A DNA stretch of 64,000 nt from Bartonella massiliensis (GTDB lineage: Bacteria; Pseudomonadota; Alphaproteobacteria; Rhizobiales; Rhizobiaceae), in NCBI RefSeq assembly GCF_902150025.1, contig NZ_CABFVS010000026.1, positions 62,001 through 126,000 of the forward strand. Direction: 5' to 3'. The position numbers were made by a program, and so were the translations under genes. Position 1 is the first letter of the stretch. Every line of letters starts with the position of its first letter. The notes under the pieces were generated by a model. That model saw only the letters and a program-made list of their open reading frames with translations. It was not told the origin of the DNA and made no database searches. Below are positions 1 through 10,611 of the stretch, piece by piece.

Positions 1-123
1 GCTTTATTCCCTATGAATCAACAGGCGCTTGATCTTTTGATGAGTGCTCCGTCTGATGTTTCTTCTACACAATTACGTGATTTAGGAATCCGCGTGGCTC
101 CTCCTCACAAAAATAATTCATAA
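1..123 (+). CDS. 3' end of an unidentified gene (partial)
   Basis: An open frame runs from the first base of the window to a TAA at 121-123, giving about 40 C-terminal residues that end in [11 protein letters not shown] do not recognise the family, and the N-terminal part lies outside the window. It reads in the same direction as parC but is separated from it by about 1.2 kb of AT-rich DNA, so the two are probably not cotranscribed. Being real coding sequence is inferred from the open frame and its moderate base composition compared with the very AT-rich DNA that follows. Confidence 0.45.
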   Translation, partial: ALFPMNQQALDLLMSAPSDVSSTQLRDLGIRVAPPHKNNS

Positions 124-1292
124 AGTTGATTTATAGATTATTGTTGTTCTTTCTTCGTAGTGTGAAGTTTTTATGCTTCTCAAGAGCATATATGTTGTTT
201 ATGGATTTAGAGAGGCAGAAAAGGATACTATTGTTTGTTAATTCTTCACGAGGCATTGTTTCTAAAGAAATATCTCTCAATGCAGTTGATCTCATTTTAC
301 GATTCTCGCTTGTGAAGGATATAACCCATGATTGTTATAAAAGCCATTGTGTAGCATAATCTTTATTGAATAAAGGAGAAGCTGTCATTCTACTTTCTAG
401 GTTTTAATGTTTCTGACAGTTTTTGTATGCAAATAGGATATCAGTATTTTTATTCTTGTCTTGGAGCATCACTTTTCCCTTTGTGATAAACAGGAAAATG
501 ATTGTAATTGATTTCTCATGGATAAATTGCAAATGAGAAAACCCCTATAATATTGAATGTTTCCATTTAAATTATAAAAATAAATTATTTTATATATAAC
601 AGTATGTTGTTTATATTTTTTAAAGTTTTTACAACATTATAAAAAAGATAATATCTCTTCGTTTTTATAAGAATAGTGCAGTTTTTTATCCTATAAACTT
701 GACTTTTGATAAGTTTAAACTTTGTATTTTTTAATTTTTTCATAGAAAAGCTGGAGAGAGTTGTTATACAATTTTCCTTTATAATAAAGGGTGATATTTG
801 AAAGGTTCTTTTTGTTATTTCAAAAAGGATGAAATGACTCTTTGCAAGCCATTAAATTATATCGTCGGATTTGGTAAGATTTTTGTATAGGATAGTCTAC
901 ATTTAAAATATATTTTTAGTGGAAATTATTGTTGTTGGAAAGACTATAAAAGCTTATTTCACATCGTTTTGAAAAGTTATATTATAATTCCATTTTCGTT
1001 AGATATATCAACTAAATAATAGCATTTTTTGATATTTTTATTTCTTTTGGTTTATTTTATTTTCCTCCCTTAAAGAGGATATTGAAAGAAGTCTTTGATA
1101 ATGTATTAAATGTTTTCATATATCGTTTAGAATAAGAGGGAATAACGTGTATAATTTTTTGTTCATGTTCTAATTATAATGTTTATTTTTATGTCTTTGA
1201 CTTTTAATAAAAAATTAGACTCATAAAAGTTTTTATGAAATAAATCTTACACAATAATTTCTTATTATTGTGGAAGTTGTTATTCTAATACT
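124..1292. other. Long AT-rich spacer before parC
   Basis: This is about 1.17 kb without a convincing gene. A short open frame at 126-359 overlaps an antisense relic of an integrase gene (about 230-350) and is not considered real. The rest, about 360-1290, is very AT-rich, and I see no RNA gene, strong terminator or further recognisable coding relic in it. The parC promoter should lie in its last part. Confidence 0.6.
230..350 (-). pseudogene. Short relic of P4-like integrase gene
   Basis: Read on the minus strand, this stretch gives a string resembling the integrase segment found at the other relics in this window: an HKR-type stretch followed by ALRDISLETMPREEL, which aligns with GELRDIS-KQARE of the relic at 3960-4722. 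Only about 40 codons are recognisable. It is placed by similarity to the other copies, so the assignment depends on them. Confidence 0.4.
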
Positions 1293-3542
1293 ATGTCTGA
1301 TAAAATGAATTTACCTTTTGATAAAGAACATATTGAACCAATAGAGTTACGTTCTGCTTTACAAGAACGCTATTTGGCTTATGCACTTTCTACGATTACG
1401 CATCGTGCTTTGCCTGATGTCCGTGATGGATTGAAACCAGTTCATCGTCGGATTGTTCATGCGATGCGTCTTCTCAAACTGAATCCTGGACAGTCTTATG
1501 CGAAATGTGCGCGGATTGTCGGTGATGTCATGGGAAAATTCCATCCTCATGGGGATGCATCTATTTATGATGCTTTGGTGCGTTTGGCTCAAAGTTTTGC
1601 GGTTCGTTATCCGTTGGTTGATGGACAAGGTAATTTTGGTAATATTGATGGTGATAATGCTGCGGCTATGCGTTATACGGAAGCGCGCATGACTGAAGTG
1701 GCTGCATTGTTGCTTGAAGGAATTAATGAAAATGCTATCGATTTTCGTTTGACCTATAATGAAGAAGATGAAGAGCCTGTTGTTCTACCTGGTGCTTTCC
1801 CTAATCTTTTAGCCAATGGTTCTTCCGGTATTGCTGTTGGTATGGCAACATCTATTCCTCCCCATAATGTTGCGGAGCTCTGTGATGCGGCACTACATTT
1901 GATTGCACATCCTGATACGCGTGATGAGCATTTAAATCAATTTGTGTTGGGACCTGATTTTCCAACTGGTGGTATTTTGGTTGAGCCTAAAAAGAGCATT
2001 GAGGAATCTTATCGTATCGGGCGGGGTTTTTTTCGATTGCGTTCACGTTGGCATCAGGAAACTGGTAGCCGTGGTTCTTATGTGATTGTTGTGACTGAAA
2101 TTCCCTACCAAGTTCAAAAGTCACGCCTTATTGAAAAAACAGCAGAATTGTTGCTTGCGCGGCGCCTACCAATGCTTGAAGATATTCAAGATGAATCAGC
2201 AGAAGATATTCGCATTGTACTTATTCCTAAAAATCGGTCAGTTGATCCTGAACTTCTTATGGAATCCCTTTTTAAATTGACTGATTTTGAAGTAAGATTT
2301 CCTCTTAATCTTAATGTTCTCTCTTTGGGGAAAATACCCAATGTTCTTTCTCTGCGAGAAAGTTTGCAGCAATGGCTTGAACATCGTCAAGAAGTGCTTA
2401 TTCGACGTTCTCATTATCGGCTTGATCAAATTGATAGCCGATTGGAAATTCTTCATGGCTATCTTATTGCTTATTTAAATCTCGATGAGGTCATTCAGAT
2501 TATTCGTGAAGAGGATGAACCGAAACGAAAGCTGATTAAGCGTTTTGAATTAACAGAAAATCAAGCTGAAGCTATTCTTAATATGCGTTTACGTTCTTTA
2601 CGAAAGTTGGAAGAATTTGAAATTCGTAAAGAATTTGAAGCCCTTAAGGGTGAAAAAGAAAAACTACAGAATTTGTTATCCTCTCCTACAAAACAATGGA
2701 AAATCATTTCAGAGGAAATCAAAAAAGTTCGAAATACGTTTGGTCCTGAAACACTCTTAGGGAAAAGACGGACAACATTTGAAGAAGCACCAAGACATGA
2801 TCTTGATGATATTCAACAAGCAATGATCGAAAAAGAACCGGTGACTATTGTTATTTCTAAAAAGGGGTGGATGCGTGCTTTGAAGGGGCATTTGAATGAT
2901 TATAAAGCGCTTTCTTTTAAAGAAGGAGACAGTTTAAAGTTAGCATTTCCGGCATTTACGACCGACAAGATTGTTCTAATAAGTACTGGGGGAAAGTTTT
3001 TCGCACTTGGTGCCAATAGTTTGCCTGGAGGACGGGGACATGGTGAACCCATTCGTCTTTTAGTGGATATGGATGATGAGCATAATGTTCTTACGGCTTT
3101 TGTGCATCATGCAGAAGAAAAACTACTCTTGATTTCATCTTGCGGCAATGGCTTTATCGTTTCTGCTGCAGAAGTGATTGCCAATACACGAAAAGGCAAG
3201 CAAGTGATGAATGTGAAGTCTCCTGATGAGGTAAAGCTTTGTGTTCCGGTTAATGGTGATCATGTTGCCGTGGTTGGTAAAAACCGCAAAATGCTTATTT
3301 TTTCTATTGAACAAATACCAGAAATGAATCGTGGTAAAGGGGTTCGTTTACAACGTTATAAAGAGGGTGGAATTGTTGATGCCAAGACTTTTAATTTGTC
3401 AGAAGGTTTAAGTTGGCAAGATAGCGCTGAACGAATCTTTAACCGTCAAGCGGATGATCTCATTGAATGGATGGGAACACGTGCGGGTGTCGGGCGTCTG
3501 GTTCCAAAAGGATTTCCAAAATCAGGAAAATTTATCAATTAA
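1293..3542 (+). CDS. parC: DNA topoisomerase IV subunit A
   Basis: ParC is the breakage-reunion subunit of topoisomerase IV, which works with ParE to decatenate daughter chromosomes. The 749-residue protein begins with the conserved gyrase/topoisomerase A domain. The catalytic tyrosine is Tyr128 in [10 protein letters not shown]. The C-terminal part (about 500-740) has the diverged beta-pinwheel repeats of ParC, without a clear GyrA box. Length is normal for alphaproteobacterial ParC, which separates it from the longer GyrA. In the quinolone-determining stretch [15 protein letters not shown], the position of E. coli ParC Ser80 is Ala89 and that of Glu84 is Asp93. The ATG start at 1293 is taken, with another in-frame ATG four codons later. 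The gene stands alone between two long spacers. Confidence 0.95.
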   Translation: MSDKMNLPFDKEHIEPIELRSALQERYLAYALSTITHRALPDVRDGLKPVHRRIVHAMRLLKLNPGQSYAKCARIVGDVMGKFHPHGDASIYDALVRLAQSFAVRYPLVDGQGNFGNIDGDNAAAMRYTEARMTEVAALLLEGINENAIDFRLTYNEEDEEPVVLPGAFPNLLANGSSGIAVGMATSIPPHNVAELCDAALHLIAHPDTRDEHLNQFVLGPDFPTGGILVEPKKSIEESYRIGRGFFRLRSRWHQETGSRGSYVIVVTEIPYQVQKSRLIEKTAELLLARRLPMLEDIQDESAEDIRIVLIPKNRSVDPELLMESLFKLTDFEVRFPLNLNVLSLGKIPNVLSLRESLQQWLEHRQEVLIRRSHYRLDQIDSRLEILHGYLIAYLNLDEVIQIIREEDEPKRKLIKRFELTENQAEAILNMRLRSLRKLEEFEIRKEFEALKGEKEKLQNLLSSPTKQWKIISEEIKKVRNTFGPETLLGKRRTTFEEAPRHDLDDIQQAMIEKEPVTIVISKKGWMRALKGHLNDYKALSFKEGDSLKLAFPAFTTDKIVLISTGGKFFALGANSLPGGRGHGEPIRLLVDMDDEHNVLTAFVHHAEEKLLLISSCGNGFIVSAAEVIANTRKGKQVMNVKSPDEVKLCVPVNGDHVAVVGKNRKMLIFSIEQIPEMNRGKGVRLQRYKEGGIVDAKTFNLSEGLSWQDSAERIFNRQADDLIEWMGTRAGVGRLVPKGFPKSGKFIN

Positions 3543-3699
3543 ATGATAGAATATTTTTATGCCAAGCCTACAAAAGCGTAAAAGCAATGCTTAGGTGTTT
3601 GTTATAGGATAACAAATTGAGTTACAAGAATAATTAAATATCATTTCATGTTAAATAATATGCTCTAATATCCATAACTTTTCTTATTTCGACTCTGTT

Positions 3700-3958
3700 C
3701 ATGTTGAAACAATCAAAATGATTCGCTTGCACATCACAAGTGGATTGGTGTTGTAGATAGAAATTTATAAAAGAAAGAATTAAAAACGTCCTGTATGAGC
3801 TGTCTCCAGTTCTTAGAACTATCGTAACACTAAAAACTTAAATAAACACAAAAGGTTTATACGCTTACATAAAGTGTAAGGGTGATAGAATGCTTTTATA
3901 CACTTTATATTATTTATGGGTACTGTCGTAAAATGATTTGTTGCTTTTGTATGCTAAA
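3700..3958 (+). pseudogene. Degenerate 5' relic of P4-like integrase gene
   Basis: The plus-strand copy shares with the better-preserved copies the upstream segment (GCACATCACAAGTGG near 3730, like GCACATCACGAGCGG at the 28.3 kb copy), and near 3925-3950 a stretch reading IYGYCRKM, equivalent to the integrase motif TIHGYHREM. The middle is scrambled. It runs tail to tail into the minus-strand relic that starts at about 3960. Confidence 0.4.
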
Positions 3959-3959
3959 T

Positions 3960-4722
3960 AGGGGCAAGGGTATTGCATATGTCTATTTGTGTAATCTCCG
4001 AAACGGGGAGACAATCTAATTTGGGAAGAATATGAAAGCATAATGGTAAAAAACAATGTCCATCTTTACCGCTACCTTTTAATTCAGCTTTACGGTTTTC
4101 AAAAACATTGAGAGCAATAACTTTTCAATAATGGAGATTACATATTGTCTCACGCTTTTGTTTATTGTGTTCTTTAATGGGGGCACTGTAGTGTGACAGT
4201 AGATTCTTTACGAAGTGGAAAGAAGTGGGATTAGGTAGGAATACGTGATAATTTATTGTTTTTATATATAAAATTTACGTATTAAATGTGTGTTTTGTCA
4301 AAATGGATTTTGATACCTGAAATTGCAAAAAATGGTAAAAATAGCAAAAATTGGAATTTGGTGGTAAAAATGGGAAAAGGCTTTGAAAGGTCTTTGAAAC
4401 CCTTTGGAGAACTCCTTAAAATCATTTTAAAGAAAATAAATTGGTACAAAACTTAAGTCAAAATATAAGAAACCTGCTGGCAAGCTACAGTCACGCCCTT
4501 TGCAAAAAACAGAGAACCATAGAGTTACCATTCACGCGCTTGTTTTTAAGAAATATCTCGCAACTCTCCCAATCCCATTTCGCGGTGATACCCGTGAATA
4601 GTATAACAATAAATCCATTGAGCCCTCCATTTTTACGCTTGTGAAGGAGCAAGCTAGGCAACATCACACTATTTACCAGTCCTAGAATGTTGCTACAGAC
4701 TTTGGAACTTAAGATCGTTCAT
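3960..4722 (-). pseudogene. P4-like tyrosine recombinase (integrase) pseudogene, interrupted
   Basis: Read on the minus strand from an ATG at 4722, the sequence gives MNDLKFQSL, a stop, then QHSRTGK, a TAG, CDVA, and further on KWRAQWIYCYTIHGYHREM, GLGELRDIS and KQARE. This is the N-terminal domain of P4-type site-specific recombinases. After about 330 unrelated bases the family resumes at 4195 with PIKEHNKQKRET, VFENRKAELKGSGKDGH and ILPKLDCLPVSEIT, ending near 3960. The catalytic C-terminal domain is missing. Several stops and the interruption make it clearly non-functional. The upstream region to about 4900 belongs to the same dispersed repeat. Confidence 0.75.
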
Positions 4723-4900
4723 GAAAAGGTATTTTTAACCCGTTCTTATATTGTTTTACCTACATGCTAATCCCGCTTGTAACGTGCAGGCGAATGTTTT
4801 TTATTAATTCAATATGGAGAGATTTGAAATGAGAGAATCTTACGATATTCGGGGTTCTCATTCAACATGAATAACGCTAAATTATCATTATAAACCAATA
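4723..4900 (-). repeat. Upstream part of dispersed integrase-derived repeat
   Basis: This non-coding stretch matches regions upstream of the integrase relics at 19107-19277, 28209-28378, 26580-26749 and 62589-62752. Shared pieces include CCGCTTGTAACGTGCA, GAGATTTGAAATGAGA and ATTATCATTATAAA. It would have been the promoter and leader of the integrase gene; what it does now, if anything, is unknown. Confidence 0.65.
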
Positions 4901-5044
4901 CCTTGATGCTTTAAGAAGTGTATTATCTTTTAAAAAATATGTGAATGTTTAACAAAAAAGTGTCCTATTTGGAGGTATTCTGTTGTGTGTGAAGGGCGCT
5001 TTTTTGTTCAAGAGAGATGTCATTAATCTTGCTCGTAAGTATGT

Positions 5045-6301
5045 TTATTCGTTAGGATTATGATGGTATTGCCTAAAGAGATGACCACGTTCAGCCCATA
5101 AGACAAGAAGAATGGCAATAAGACTAAGAAAGAAAAATCCTGCTGAGTTTGGGATGGTTGTTTCATCAAATTGTTGAGCAATAAAAAAGCTCAATCCCGC
5201 TCCGATAGAAGTTTGAAGAAAGCCAGATACAGAAGAGGCGGTTCCAGCAATTTCGCCTACAGATTCGAGAGCGAGAGTATTGAAATTAGCCATAATGCCA
5301 CCGCAAGTAAACATTAATATACAGTATAATGCCATATAAAAAGGAAAAGGAAGAACACCATCGGCTAAAATGGATCCGACAAACCAAATGCATGAAGTGG
5401 CACAAAAGAGCAAAAGCATTGTATGTGCAATACGTCGCATTCCAAGACGTCCCACAAATTGAGAATTCATGAATGATGAAAAAGCTTGAAATGCAGCACC
5501 GATGGCAAATGCTACCGGAAACAAGAAACCTAAATTATAAATCCCTTCATAGGTTTGTTGTGATGTATTAACAGCAATAAAAATACAGCCTAAAATGATG
5601 GACGCTGCAAGTGTGTAGCAAAGTGTTGTACGATTTGTCACAACAATCCATAAGTTGTGTTTTATGGAAGAAAAGGAAAGAGGGCGTTGTTCATGAAGTG
5701 TTTCAGGTAAGCGGAATAGTATCCAAATCATCAACCCAAAACCAATCATCGCCATGAAAATAAAAATAAATTGCCAATGTCCGAGCAGTAAAATGATTTG
5801 CCCTGCTGCGGGGCCAACCATTGGGGCAACAAGAAAAACCATCATAACAATAGACATGACTTCTGCCATTTTTCGACCACTGTAGAGATCTCGTACGACA
5901 GAAACCGTAAGAACGCGCATAGCAGCGCCTCCAATACCTTGCAAAATACGCAAAACAAGTAAGAGAGAAAAATCAGTTACAAAGGCACAGCCAATTGCTG
6001 TAAATGAATAAAACGCAAGCCCAAGAAGAATAAGTTTGCGTCGTCCATACCGATCGCTTATTGGACCAAAAAATATTTGAGCAATACCATAACTAATAAG
6101 ATAACTCGAAATGATATAATGTTGATCATTTTCGTTGAGAACTTTTAAGCCTTCCAAAATATTGGGCATAGCCGGCAACATAATATCTACAGCTATAGCG
6201 TTAATAGCCATGAGTGAAGCAATAAGAATAACAAATTCTTTATAGCCAATTTTTGCTCTAATCGCATCATTATGCGTTTGTTCATCAACTGAATATGACA
6301 T
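5045..6301 (-). CDS. MFS drug-efflux transporter, Bcr/CflA type
   Basis: This is a 418-residue inner-membrane protein with about twelve hydrophobic segments, typical of the major facilitator superfamily. The cytoplasmic loop motif between helices 2 and 3 is GPISDRYGRRKLILLG, and the helix-4/5 region (LRILQGIGGAAMRVL, then SVVRDLY) is characteristic of the proton-driven Bcr/CflA drug-resistance branch. The substrate cannot be predicted; this subfamily exports bicyclomycin, chloramphenicol and similar compounds in other bacteria. The ATG at 6301 follows a possible AAGGA ribosome site. It is the last gene after purL, bolA and grxD on the minus strand, 72 bases beyond grxD, and may be read from the same transcript. 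Confidence 0.85.
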   Translation of the reverse strand: MSYSVDEQTHNDAIRAKIGYKEFVILIASLMAINAIAVDIMLPAMPNILEGLKVLNENDQHYIISSYLISYGIAQIFFGPISDRYGRRKLILLGLAFYSFTAIGCAFVTDFSLLLVLRILQGIGGAAMRVLTVSVVRDLYSGRKMAEVMSIVMMVFLVAPMVGPAAGQIILLLGHWQFIFIFMAMIGFGLMIWILFRLPETLHEQRPLSFSSIKHNLWIVVTNRTTLCYTLAASIILGCIFIAVNTSQQTYEGIYNLGFLFPVAFAIGAAFQAFSSFMNSQFVGRLGMRRIAHTMLLLFCATSCIWFVGSILADGVLPFPFYMALYCILMFTCGGIMANFNTLALESVGEIAGTASSVSGFLQTSIGAGLSFFIAQQFDETTIPNSAGFFFLSLIAILLVLWAERGHLFRQYHHNPNE

Positions 6302-6373
6302 ATGGCATCCTTGAAATAAAAATTTCGTCTGAAAACAGCTCTCTTTGAAGAATCTGAATAAAATGAAAGATAC

Positions 6374-6706
6374 CTATGATTGTTTAAAGGGAATGTTTTT
6401 TTCTTTCAAAAGTTGTTGTAACTCATTATTTTGAAACATTTCTTTAACAATATCACAGCCTCCTACAAATTCACCTTTGATATAAAGCTGTGGAATTGTT
6501 GGCCAATTTGAGTAATCTTTGATCCCTTGACGCAATTCATCAGAAGTTAAGATATTAATTCCTTTATAATTCAATCCTAAATAGTTAAGGATTTGAACAA
6601 CTTGTCCTGAAAAACCGCATTGTGGAGTATCAGGCGTCCCCTTCATGAATAAAATGACGTCATTTGTTTTAATTTCGTTGTCAATAAAATCATAAACAGT
6701 GGCCAT
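6374..6706 (-). CDS. grxD: Monothiol glutaredoxin (CGFS type)
   Basis: The 110-residue protein has the CGFS active site in TPQCGFSGQ near residues 28-36, plus the glutathione-binding WPTIPQLYI and GGCDIV stretches. Monothiol CGFS glutaredoxins bridge a 2Fe-2S cluster with glutathione and pass it to acceptor proteins or share it with a BolA partner. Here a bolA gene lies about 100 bases upstream on the same strand, which fits such a Grx-BolA complex. The length equals the single-domain bacterial Grx4 family. The first ATG at 6706 has a purine-rich leader (GAGGGATAAAA) and is the probable start. Confidence 0.93.
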   Translation of the reverse strand: MATVYDFIDNEIKTNDVILFMKGTPDTPQCGFSGQVVQILNYLGLNYKGINILTSDELRQGIKDYSNWPTIPQLYIKGEFVGGCDIVKEMFQNNELQQLLKEKNIPFKQS

Positions 6707-6803
6707 TTTTATCCCTCGATATCTCAGATTTGTATAAGTGTGTAATGATCTTCTTACTATTTCTAATCGTATTGAATGAATGAATGCAAGAAGAAATTTT
6801 AGA

Positions 6804-7037
6804 TTATTTGGGAATATTCGTTTGCAACATTAAGGCATGAAGGTCATTTCCCATATTGCCTTTCAGGGCATCATAGACCATTTTATGTTGCTGAACACGC
6901 GTTTTACCACGAAAACTTTCAGAAATAACTTCTGCAGCATAATGTTCCCCATCTCCAGCAAGATCACGAATTATTACAGTAGCATCGGGAATACCTTCAC
7001 GAATAAGCGTTTCAATTGCATGGGCACTCATTGCCAT
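6804..7037 (-). CDS. bolA: BolA family protein
   Basis: This 77-residue protein carries the BolA fold: an N-terminal helix with IRDLAGDGEHYAAEVIS, then the FRGKTRVQQHKMVYDAL helix-turn typical of the short IbaG/BolA-like branch. Such proteins bind 2Fe-2S clusters together with CGFS glutaredoxins and take part in iron-sulfur or iron sensing; grxD follows directly. The ATG at 7037 is chosen because a TAGGAG ribosome site lies at normal spacing. A second ATG two codons later would also be usable. The gene sits between purL and grxD, an order I know from related rhizobial genomes. Confidence 0.88.
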   Translation of the reverse strand: MAMSAHAIETLIREGIPDATVIIRDLAGDGEHYAAEVISESFRGKTRVQQHKMVYDALKGNMGNDLHALMLQTNIPK

Positions 7038-7094
7038 TATTATTCTCCTATGTTATTCATTTTTTTATAAAAGCTGTTAAAGAAAGAATATTTT

Positions 7095-9305
7095 TTATAC
7101 TTCACCCATAAATTGTGGAAACCAGTTCTCATAGGCTTGTGTAAGCTTGTCTATTGAAAGTGTGAATATCCCATCTATATCAAGCGAATCTCCCTCAACT
7201 TGGCCTAGCTCTATTAAAGAAACGGCATGGGTTTGTGCATGCTCTTTAAGACTGCTGAGAGCATCAGGTTTGACGGCTAAAAGATAACGTCCTTGGTCTT
7301 CTCCAAAAAGTTCTGCATGGTGGGGAGATTTATGGCTTAATTTTACTTTGATTCCTTTACCCGCTTTAATCACCATTTCTGCTAGTGCAATTGCTAATCC
7401 CCCATCAGAAATGTCATGAGCAGCATGAACAAAACCACTATGAATGACATCTCGAACAAATTGACCATGTTTTTTTTCAAGTTGCAAATCTACGGGAGGA
7501 GGGGCACCGGCATCAATATTTAAAATGTCACGTGCATAGATTGATTGTCCTAAATGAGAGCCACATGCTCCTACTAAAATGAGACTATCTCCATCTTGCA
7601 TACCACTTATTGTTACCATTTTAGACCAGTCACTCAGAAGGCCTACACCAGCAATTGTGGGGGTAGGAAGAATAGCTTCCCCATTTGTTTCATTATAAAG
7701 AGAAACATTGCCTGAAACAATAGGAAAGTCGAGGCTTCTGCAAGCTTCTCCGATGCCTTTAATTGCAAAAACCAGTTGTCCCATAATTTCAGGTTTTTCA
7801 GGATTCCCAAAATTGAGATTATCTGTCGCAGCCAGTGGTGTTGCACCTGTCGTGCTAATATTTCGCCAGCATTCTGCGACAGCTTGTTTCCCTCCCTCAT
7901 AAGGGTCTGCTTCACAATAGCGAGGTGTTACATCAGAAGAAAAAACAAGAGCACGTTTACTCTGATTATTGATGCGGATAACACCTGCATCACTTCCGGG
8001 ACAAAGAAGGCTGTTTCCTTGGATAAGGGTATCATATTGTTCATAAATCCATCGCCTTGAGCTTTGATCAGCAGAATTCAATAAGGACAAAAGTGCATCA
8101 CCAAGATTCTCAACTTTTTTAAAGTCTTCTGCTTTCAGGACTGTTTTTTTTGCAGGTTCACTCCAAGGACGATCATAAACAGGCGCTTCATCACCAAGTT
8201 CTTTGATAGGAAGATTGACAACCTCTTCTCCTTGATGAAATACACGGAAACGTAAATCATCGGTTGTTTTTCCAATGATAGAAAAATGCAGCCCCCACTT
8301 ATGAAAAATGGCTGCAGCTTGCTTTTCTAACTCTGGTTTAAGGACCATGAGCATACGTTCTTGACTTTCGGAAAGCATCATTTCATAGGCTGTCATGTTT
8401 TCTTCACGAACAGGAACGGTATCGAGATTAAGCTGTATTCCTAGATTTCCTTTTGCACCCATTTCAACAGCAGAAGAGGTAAGTCCTGCAGCCCCCATAT
8501 CTTGAATAGCAACAACGGCGCCAAGTTCCATGAGCTCCAAACAGGCTTCAAGAAGACATTTTTCTGTAAAAGGATCACCAACTTGAACGGTTGGACGTTT
8601 TTCACTAATTGAATCATCAAATTCAGCAGAAGCCATTGTTGCTCCACCAACACCATCGCGTCCTGTTTTTGCACCAAGATAAACAACGGGAAGTCCTACA
8701 CCTTGTGCTTTAGAATAAAAAAGGGCATCTGTTTTTGCAATACCAGCGACAAAAGCATTAACAAGGATATTACCATTATAGCGCTTATCAAAATTGATCT
8801 CTCCACCAACTGTTGGAACACCAAAAGAATTGCTGTAACCACCAATTCCAGAAACAACGCCAGCAACAAGATGGCGTGTTCGGGGGTGATCAGGAGCACC
8901 AAAACGCAATGCATTCATCGCTGCAACAGGACGGGCACCCATTGTAAAGACATCACGCAAAATACCACCAACACCTGTTGCTGCCCCTTGATAGGGTTCA
9001 ATATAAGAAGGGTGGTTATGACTTTCCATTTTGAAAACAACACATTGCCCTTCACCAATATCGACAACACCAGCATTTTCACCAGGTCCTTGAATGACAC
9101 ATTTTCCTTCTGTTGGAAGCGTTTTGAGCCATTTTTTAGAGGATTTATAGGAACAATGTTCATTCCACATTGCAGAAAAAATCCCCAGTTCAGTAAATGT
9201 TGGTTCTCTACCGATTAATGTTAGGATACGTTGATATTCATCCTCTTTTAAGCCGTGTTGTGCAATGAGCTCTGGGGTAATTGTGATGTTATTGCAAGGA
9301 TTCAT
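7095..9305 (-). CDS. purL: Phosphoribosylformylglycinamidine synthase, large subunit
   Basis: PurL catalyses the ATP-dependent fourth step of purine synthesis (FGAR to FGAM), with PurQ supplying ammonia and PurS holding the complex together. At 736 residues it is the small PurL of the three-subunit system, not the 1300-residue fused enzyme. Recognisable motifs are [15 protein letters not shown] near the N-terminus, [10 protein letters not shown], the glycine-rich [16 protein letters not shown] and the second-half [14 protein letters not shown]. It lies downstream of purC, purS and purQ on the same strand, separated from purQ by about 290 bases in which I see no gene. It may have its own promoter there. 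Confidence 0.96.
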   Translation of the reverse strand: MNPCNNITITPELIAQHGLKEDEYQRILTLIGREPTFTELGIFSAMWNEHCSYKSSKKWLKTLPTEGKCVIQGPGENAGVVDIGEGQCVVFKMESHNHPSYIEPYQGAATGVGGILRDVFTMGARPVAAMNALRFGAPDHPRTRHLVAGVVSGIGGYSNSFGVPTVGGEINFDKRYNGNILVNAFVAGIAKTDALFYSKAQGVGLPVVYLGAKTGRDGVGGATMASAEFDDSISEKRPTVQVGDPFTEKCLLEACLELMELGAVVAIQDMGAAGLTSSAVEMGAKGNLGIQLNLDTVPVREENMTAYEMMLSESQERMLMVLKPELEKQAAAIFHKWGLHFSIIGKTTDDLRFRVFHQGEEVVNLPIKELGDEAPVYDRPWSEPAKKTVLKAEDFKKVENLGDALLSLLNSADQSSRRWIYEQYDTLIQGNSLLCPGSDAGVIRINNQSKRALVFSSDVTPRYCEADPYEGGKQAVAECWRNISTTGATPLAATDNLNFGNPEKPEIMGQLVFAIKGIGEACRSLDFPIVSGNVSLYNETNGEAILPTPTIAGVGLLSDWSKMVTISGMQDGDSLILVGACGSHLGQSIYARDILNIDAGAPPPVDLQLEKKHGQFVRDVIHSGFVHAAHDISDGGLAIALAEMVIKAGKGIKVKLSHKSPHHAELFGEDQGRYLLAVKPDALSSLKEHAQTHAVSLIELGQVEGDSLDIDGIFTLSIDKLTQAYENWFPQFMGEV

Positions 9306-9598
9306 GAGTATTTATCCATCAAATTAATCGAAATATAGCATTTTATTTTTTTAATCTAGCAGCTTATGTTATGGAAAACTACGTGGTTTAATAATAAAAA
9401 TGTTCATAAGGACATAAGCTGAAGATTTTTTTCGTTTGGTTAGGTGGATTTCAAAACCAAAAACAATTTTAAATCATGATGTGTTTAGAGAATAATATCC
9501 ATTGTTGTTTATAAAGAACTTCGCTTATAAATTTACGACGTAAAAAATGATATAGACCTTTGTTTTTTCAATAATAGGGAAGAAGGATTTTGGTGGCG

Positions 9599-10270
9599 TT
9601 AGCTATTGACTAATTCTAAAACACTTTGAAAAAGAAAAAGACCGTCAATTCCTCCATGGGCGGGTTCAATAAGGTTTTCAGGATGGGGCATCATGCCAAG
9701 AATATTACCAGCTTTATTAACAATACCAGCAATATCTTTTATGGAGCCATTAGGATTTGTATTTTCTGCATAACGAAAAACAATTTGTTCATTGTCTTCC
9801 ATCTGTTGTAATGTTTCATTGTCAGCAAAATAATTTCCATCGTGATGCGCAACAGGACAACGAATAATTTGTCCTTTAGAATAATATCGAGAAAATTTTG
9901 TTCTGGCGTTAACAACTTCAAGTTTAACCTCACGGCAAACAAATTTTAAGGAAGCATTACGCATTAAAGTTCCAGGTAATAATCCAGCTTCCACTAAAAT
10001 TTGAAATCCATTACAAATACCTATTATTGTAACACCTTCTTGTGCTTTTTCACGAATGGCTTTTAAAATGGGGGTTCGCGCTCCGATAGCGCCACATCGC
10101 AAATAGTCACCATAAGAAAAGCCGCCAGGAATAATAATAACATCTACATCTGGAATTGTTGTTTCTGTTTGCCAAATTCTGAGTGGTTCAACTCCTGTTA
10201 TATGATACAACGCTGCAACCATATCTCGATCGCGATTTAATCCTGGAAGTTGAATGATGGCAGTTTTCAT
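9599..10270 (-). CDS. purQ: Phosphoribosylformylglycinamidine synthase, glutaminase subunit
   Basis: The 223-residue protein is a class-I glutamine amidotransferase that releases ammonia from glutamine for PurL. The nucleophile is Cys86 in GICNGFQ, and the catalytic His and Glu are His196 and Glu198 in GMMPHPENL. The oxyanion strand [17 protein letters not shown] is present. The gene follows purS by 11 bases, so the two are cotranscribed. Length is normal for the stand-alone PurQ. Confidence 0.96.
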   Translation of the reverse strand: MKTAIIQLPGLNRDRDMVAALYHITGVEPLRIWQTETTIPDVDVIIIPGGFSYGDYLRCGAIGARTPILKAIREKAQEGVTIIGICNGFQILVEAGLLPGTLMRNASLKFVCREVKLEVVNARTKFSRYYSKGQIIRCPVAHHDGNYFADNETLQQMEDNEQIVFRYAENTNPNGSIKDIAGIVNKAGNILGMMPHPENLIEPAHGGIDGLFLFQSVLELVNS

Positions 10271-10281
10271 AAGCGTTCCAC

Positions 10282-10521
10282 TTAAAGAAGTTCGATAGTA
10301 TAATTTTCAATGACAGTATTTGCGAGTAACTCTTCACACATTTGCTCAAGTTTTTTCTTTGCTGTTTGAGACGGTTGGTCATCAAGAACAATATCAAAGA
10401 CTTTTCCTTGACGAATAGATTGAATACCTTCAAAAGCCAAACTTTTTAAAGCACCAACAATTGCTTCTCCTTGTGGATCAAGGACGCTTTCCCTTAAAGT
10501 AACTGTAATGCGTGCTTTCAT
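10282..10521 (-). CDS. purS: Phosphoribosylformylglycinamidine synthase, PurS subunit
   Basis: PurS is a small protein (79 residues here) that binds PurL and PurQ and helps pass ammonia between them. The sequence has the usual pattern: an N-terminal strand [20 protein letters not shown] and a central [10 protein letters not shown]. It lies between purC and purQ, as expected for the three-subunit FGAM synthase. The ATG at 10521 follows a GGAAG ribosome site. Confidence 0.93.
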   Translation of the reverse strand: MKARITVTLRESVLDPQGEAIVGALKSLAFEGIQSIRQGKVFDIVLDDQPSQTAKKKLEQMCEELLANTVIENYTIELL

Positions 10522-10611
10522 TTTTTTCTTCCTGTCGTTAAAAGAACCTCTCCTTTGAAGAGGTGTCTTGATAGAAGGTGATGTTATTTTACTTTGACCT
10601 TGACAAATTTT

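Larger units (their letters stand above)
3543..5044. other. Spacer with two converging integrase relics
   Basis: There is no intact gene over about 1.5 kb. The stretch contains a plus-strand integrase 5' relic (about 3700-3958) meeting a minus-strand relic (3960-4722, with upstream repeat to about 4900). The part between about 4200 and 4530 interrupts the minus-strand relic and carries short direct repeats built on GGTAAAAAT. A TTG-started frame at 4441-4644 is the antisense of the relic and is rejected. Confidence 0.65.

Noticed and set aside
126..359. 77-codon frame after the first gene
   Set aside because: It overlaps an antisense integrase relic, has no ribosome site and resembles no family.
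4441..4644. 67-codon frame starting with TTG
   Set aside because: It is the complement of the integrase relic on the minus strand.
8703..9218. 171-codon plus-strand frame within purL
   Set aside because: It is antisense to a strongly conserved gene and its translation is rich in Cys, Asn and Thr without family resemblance.
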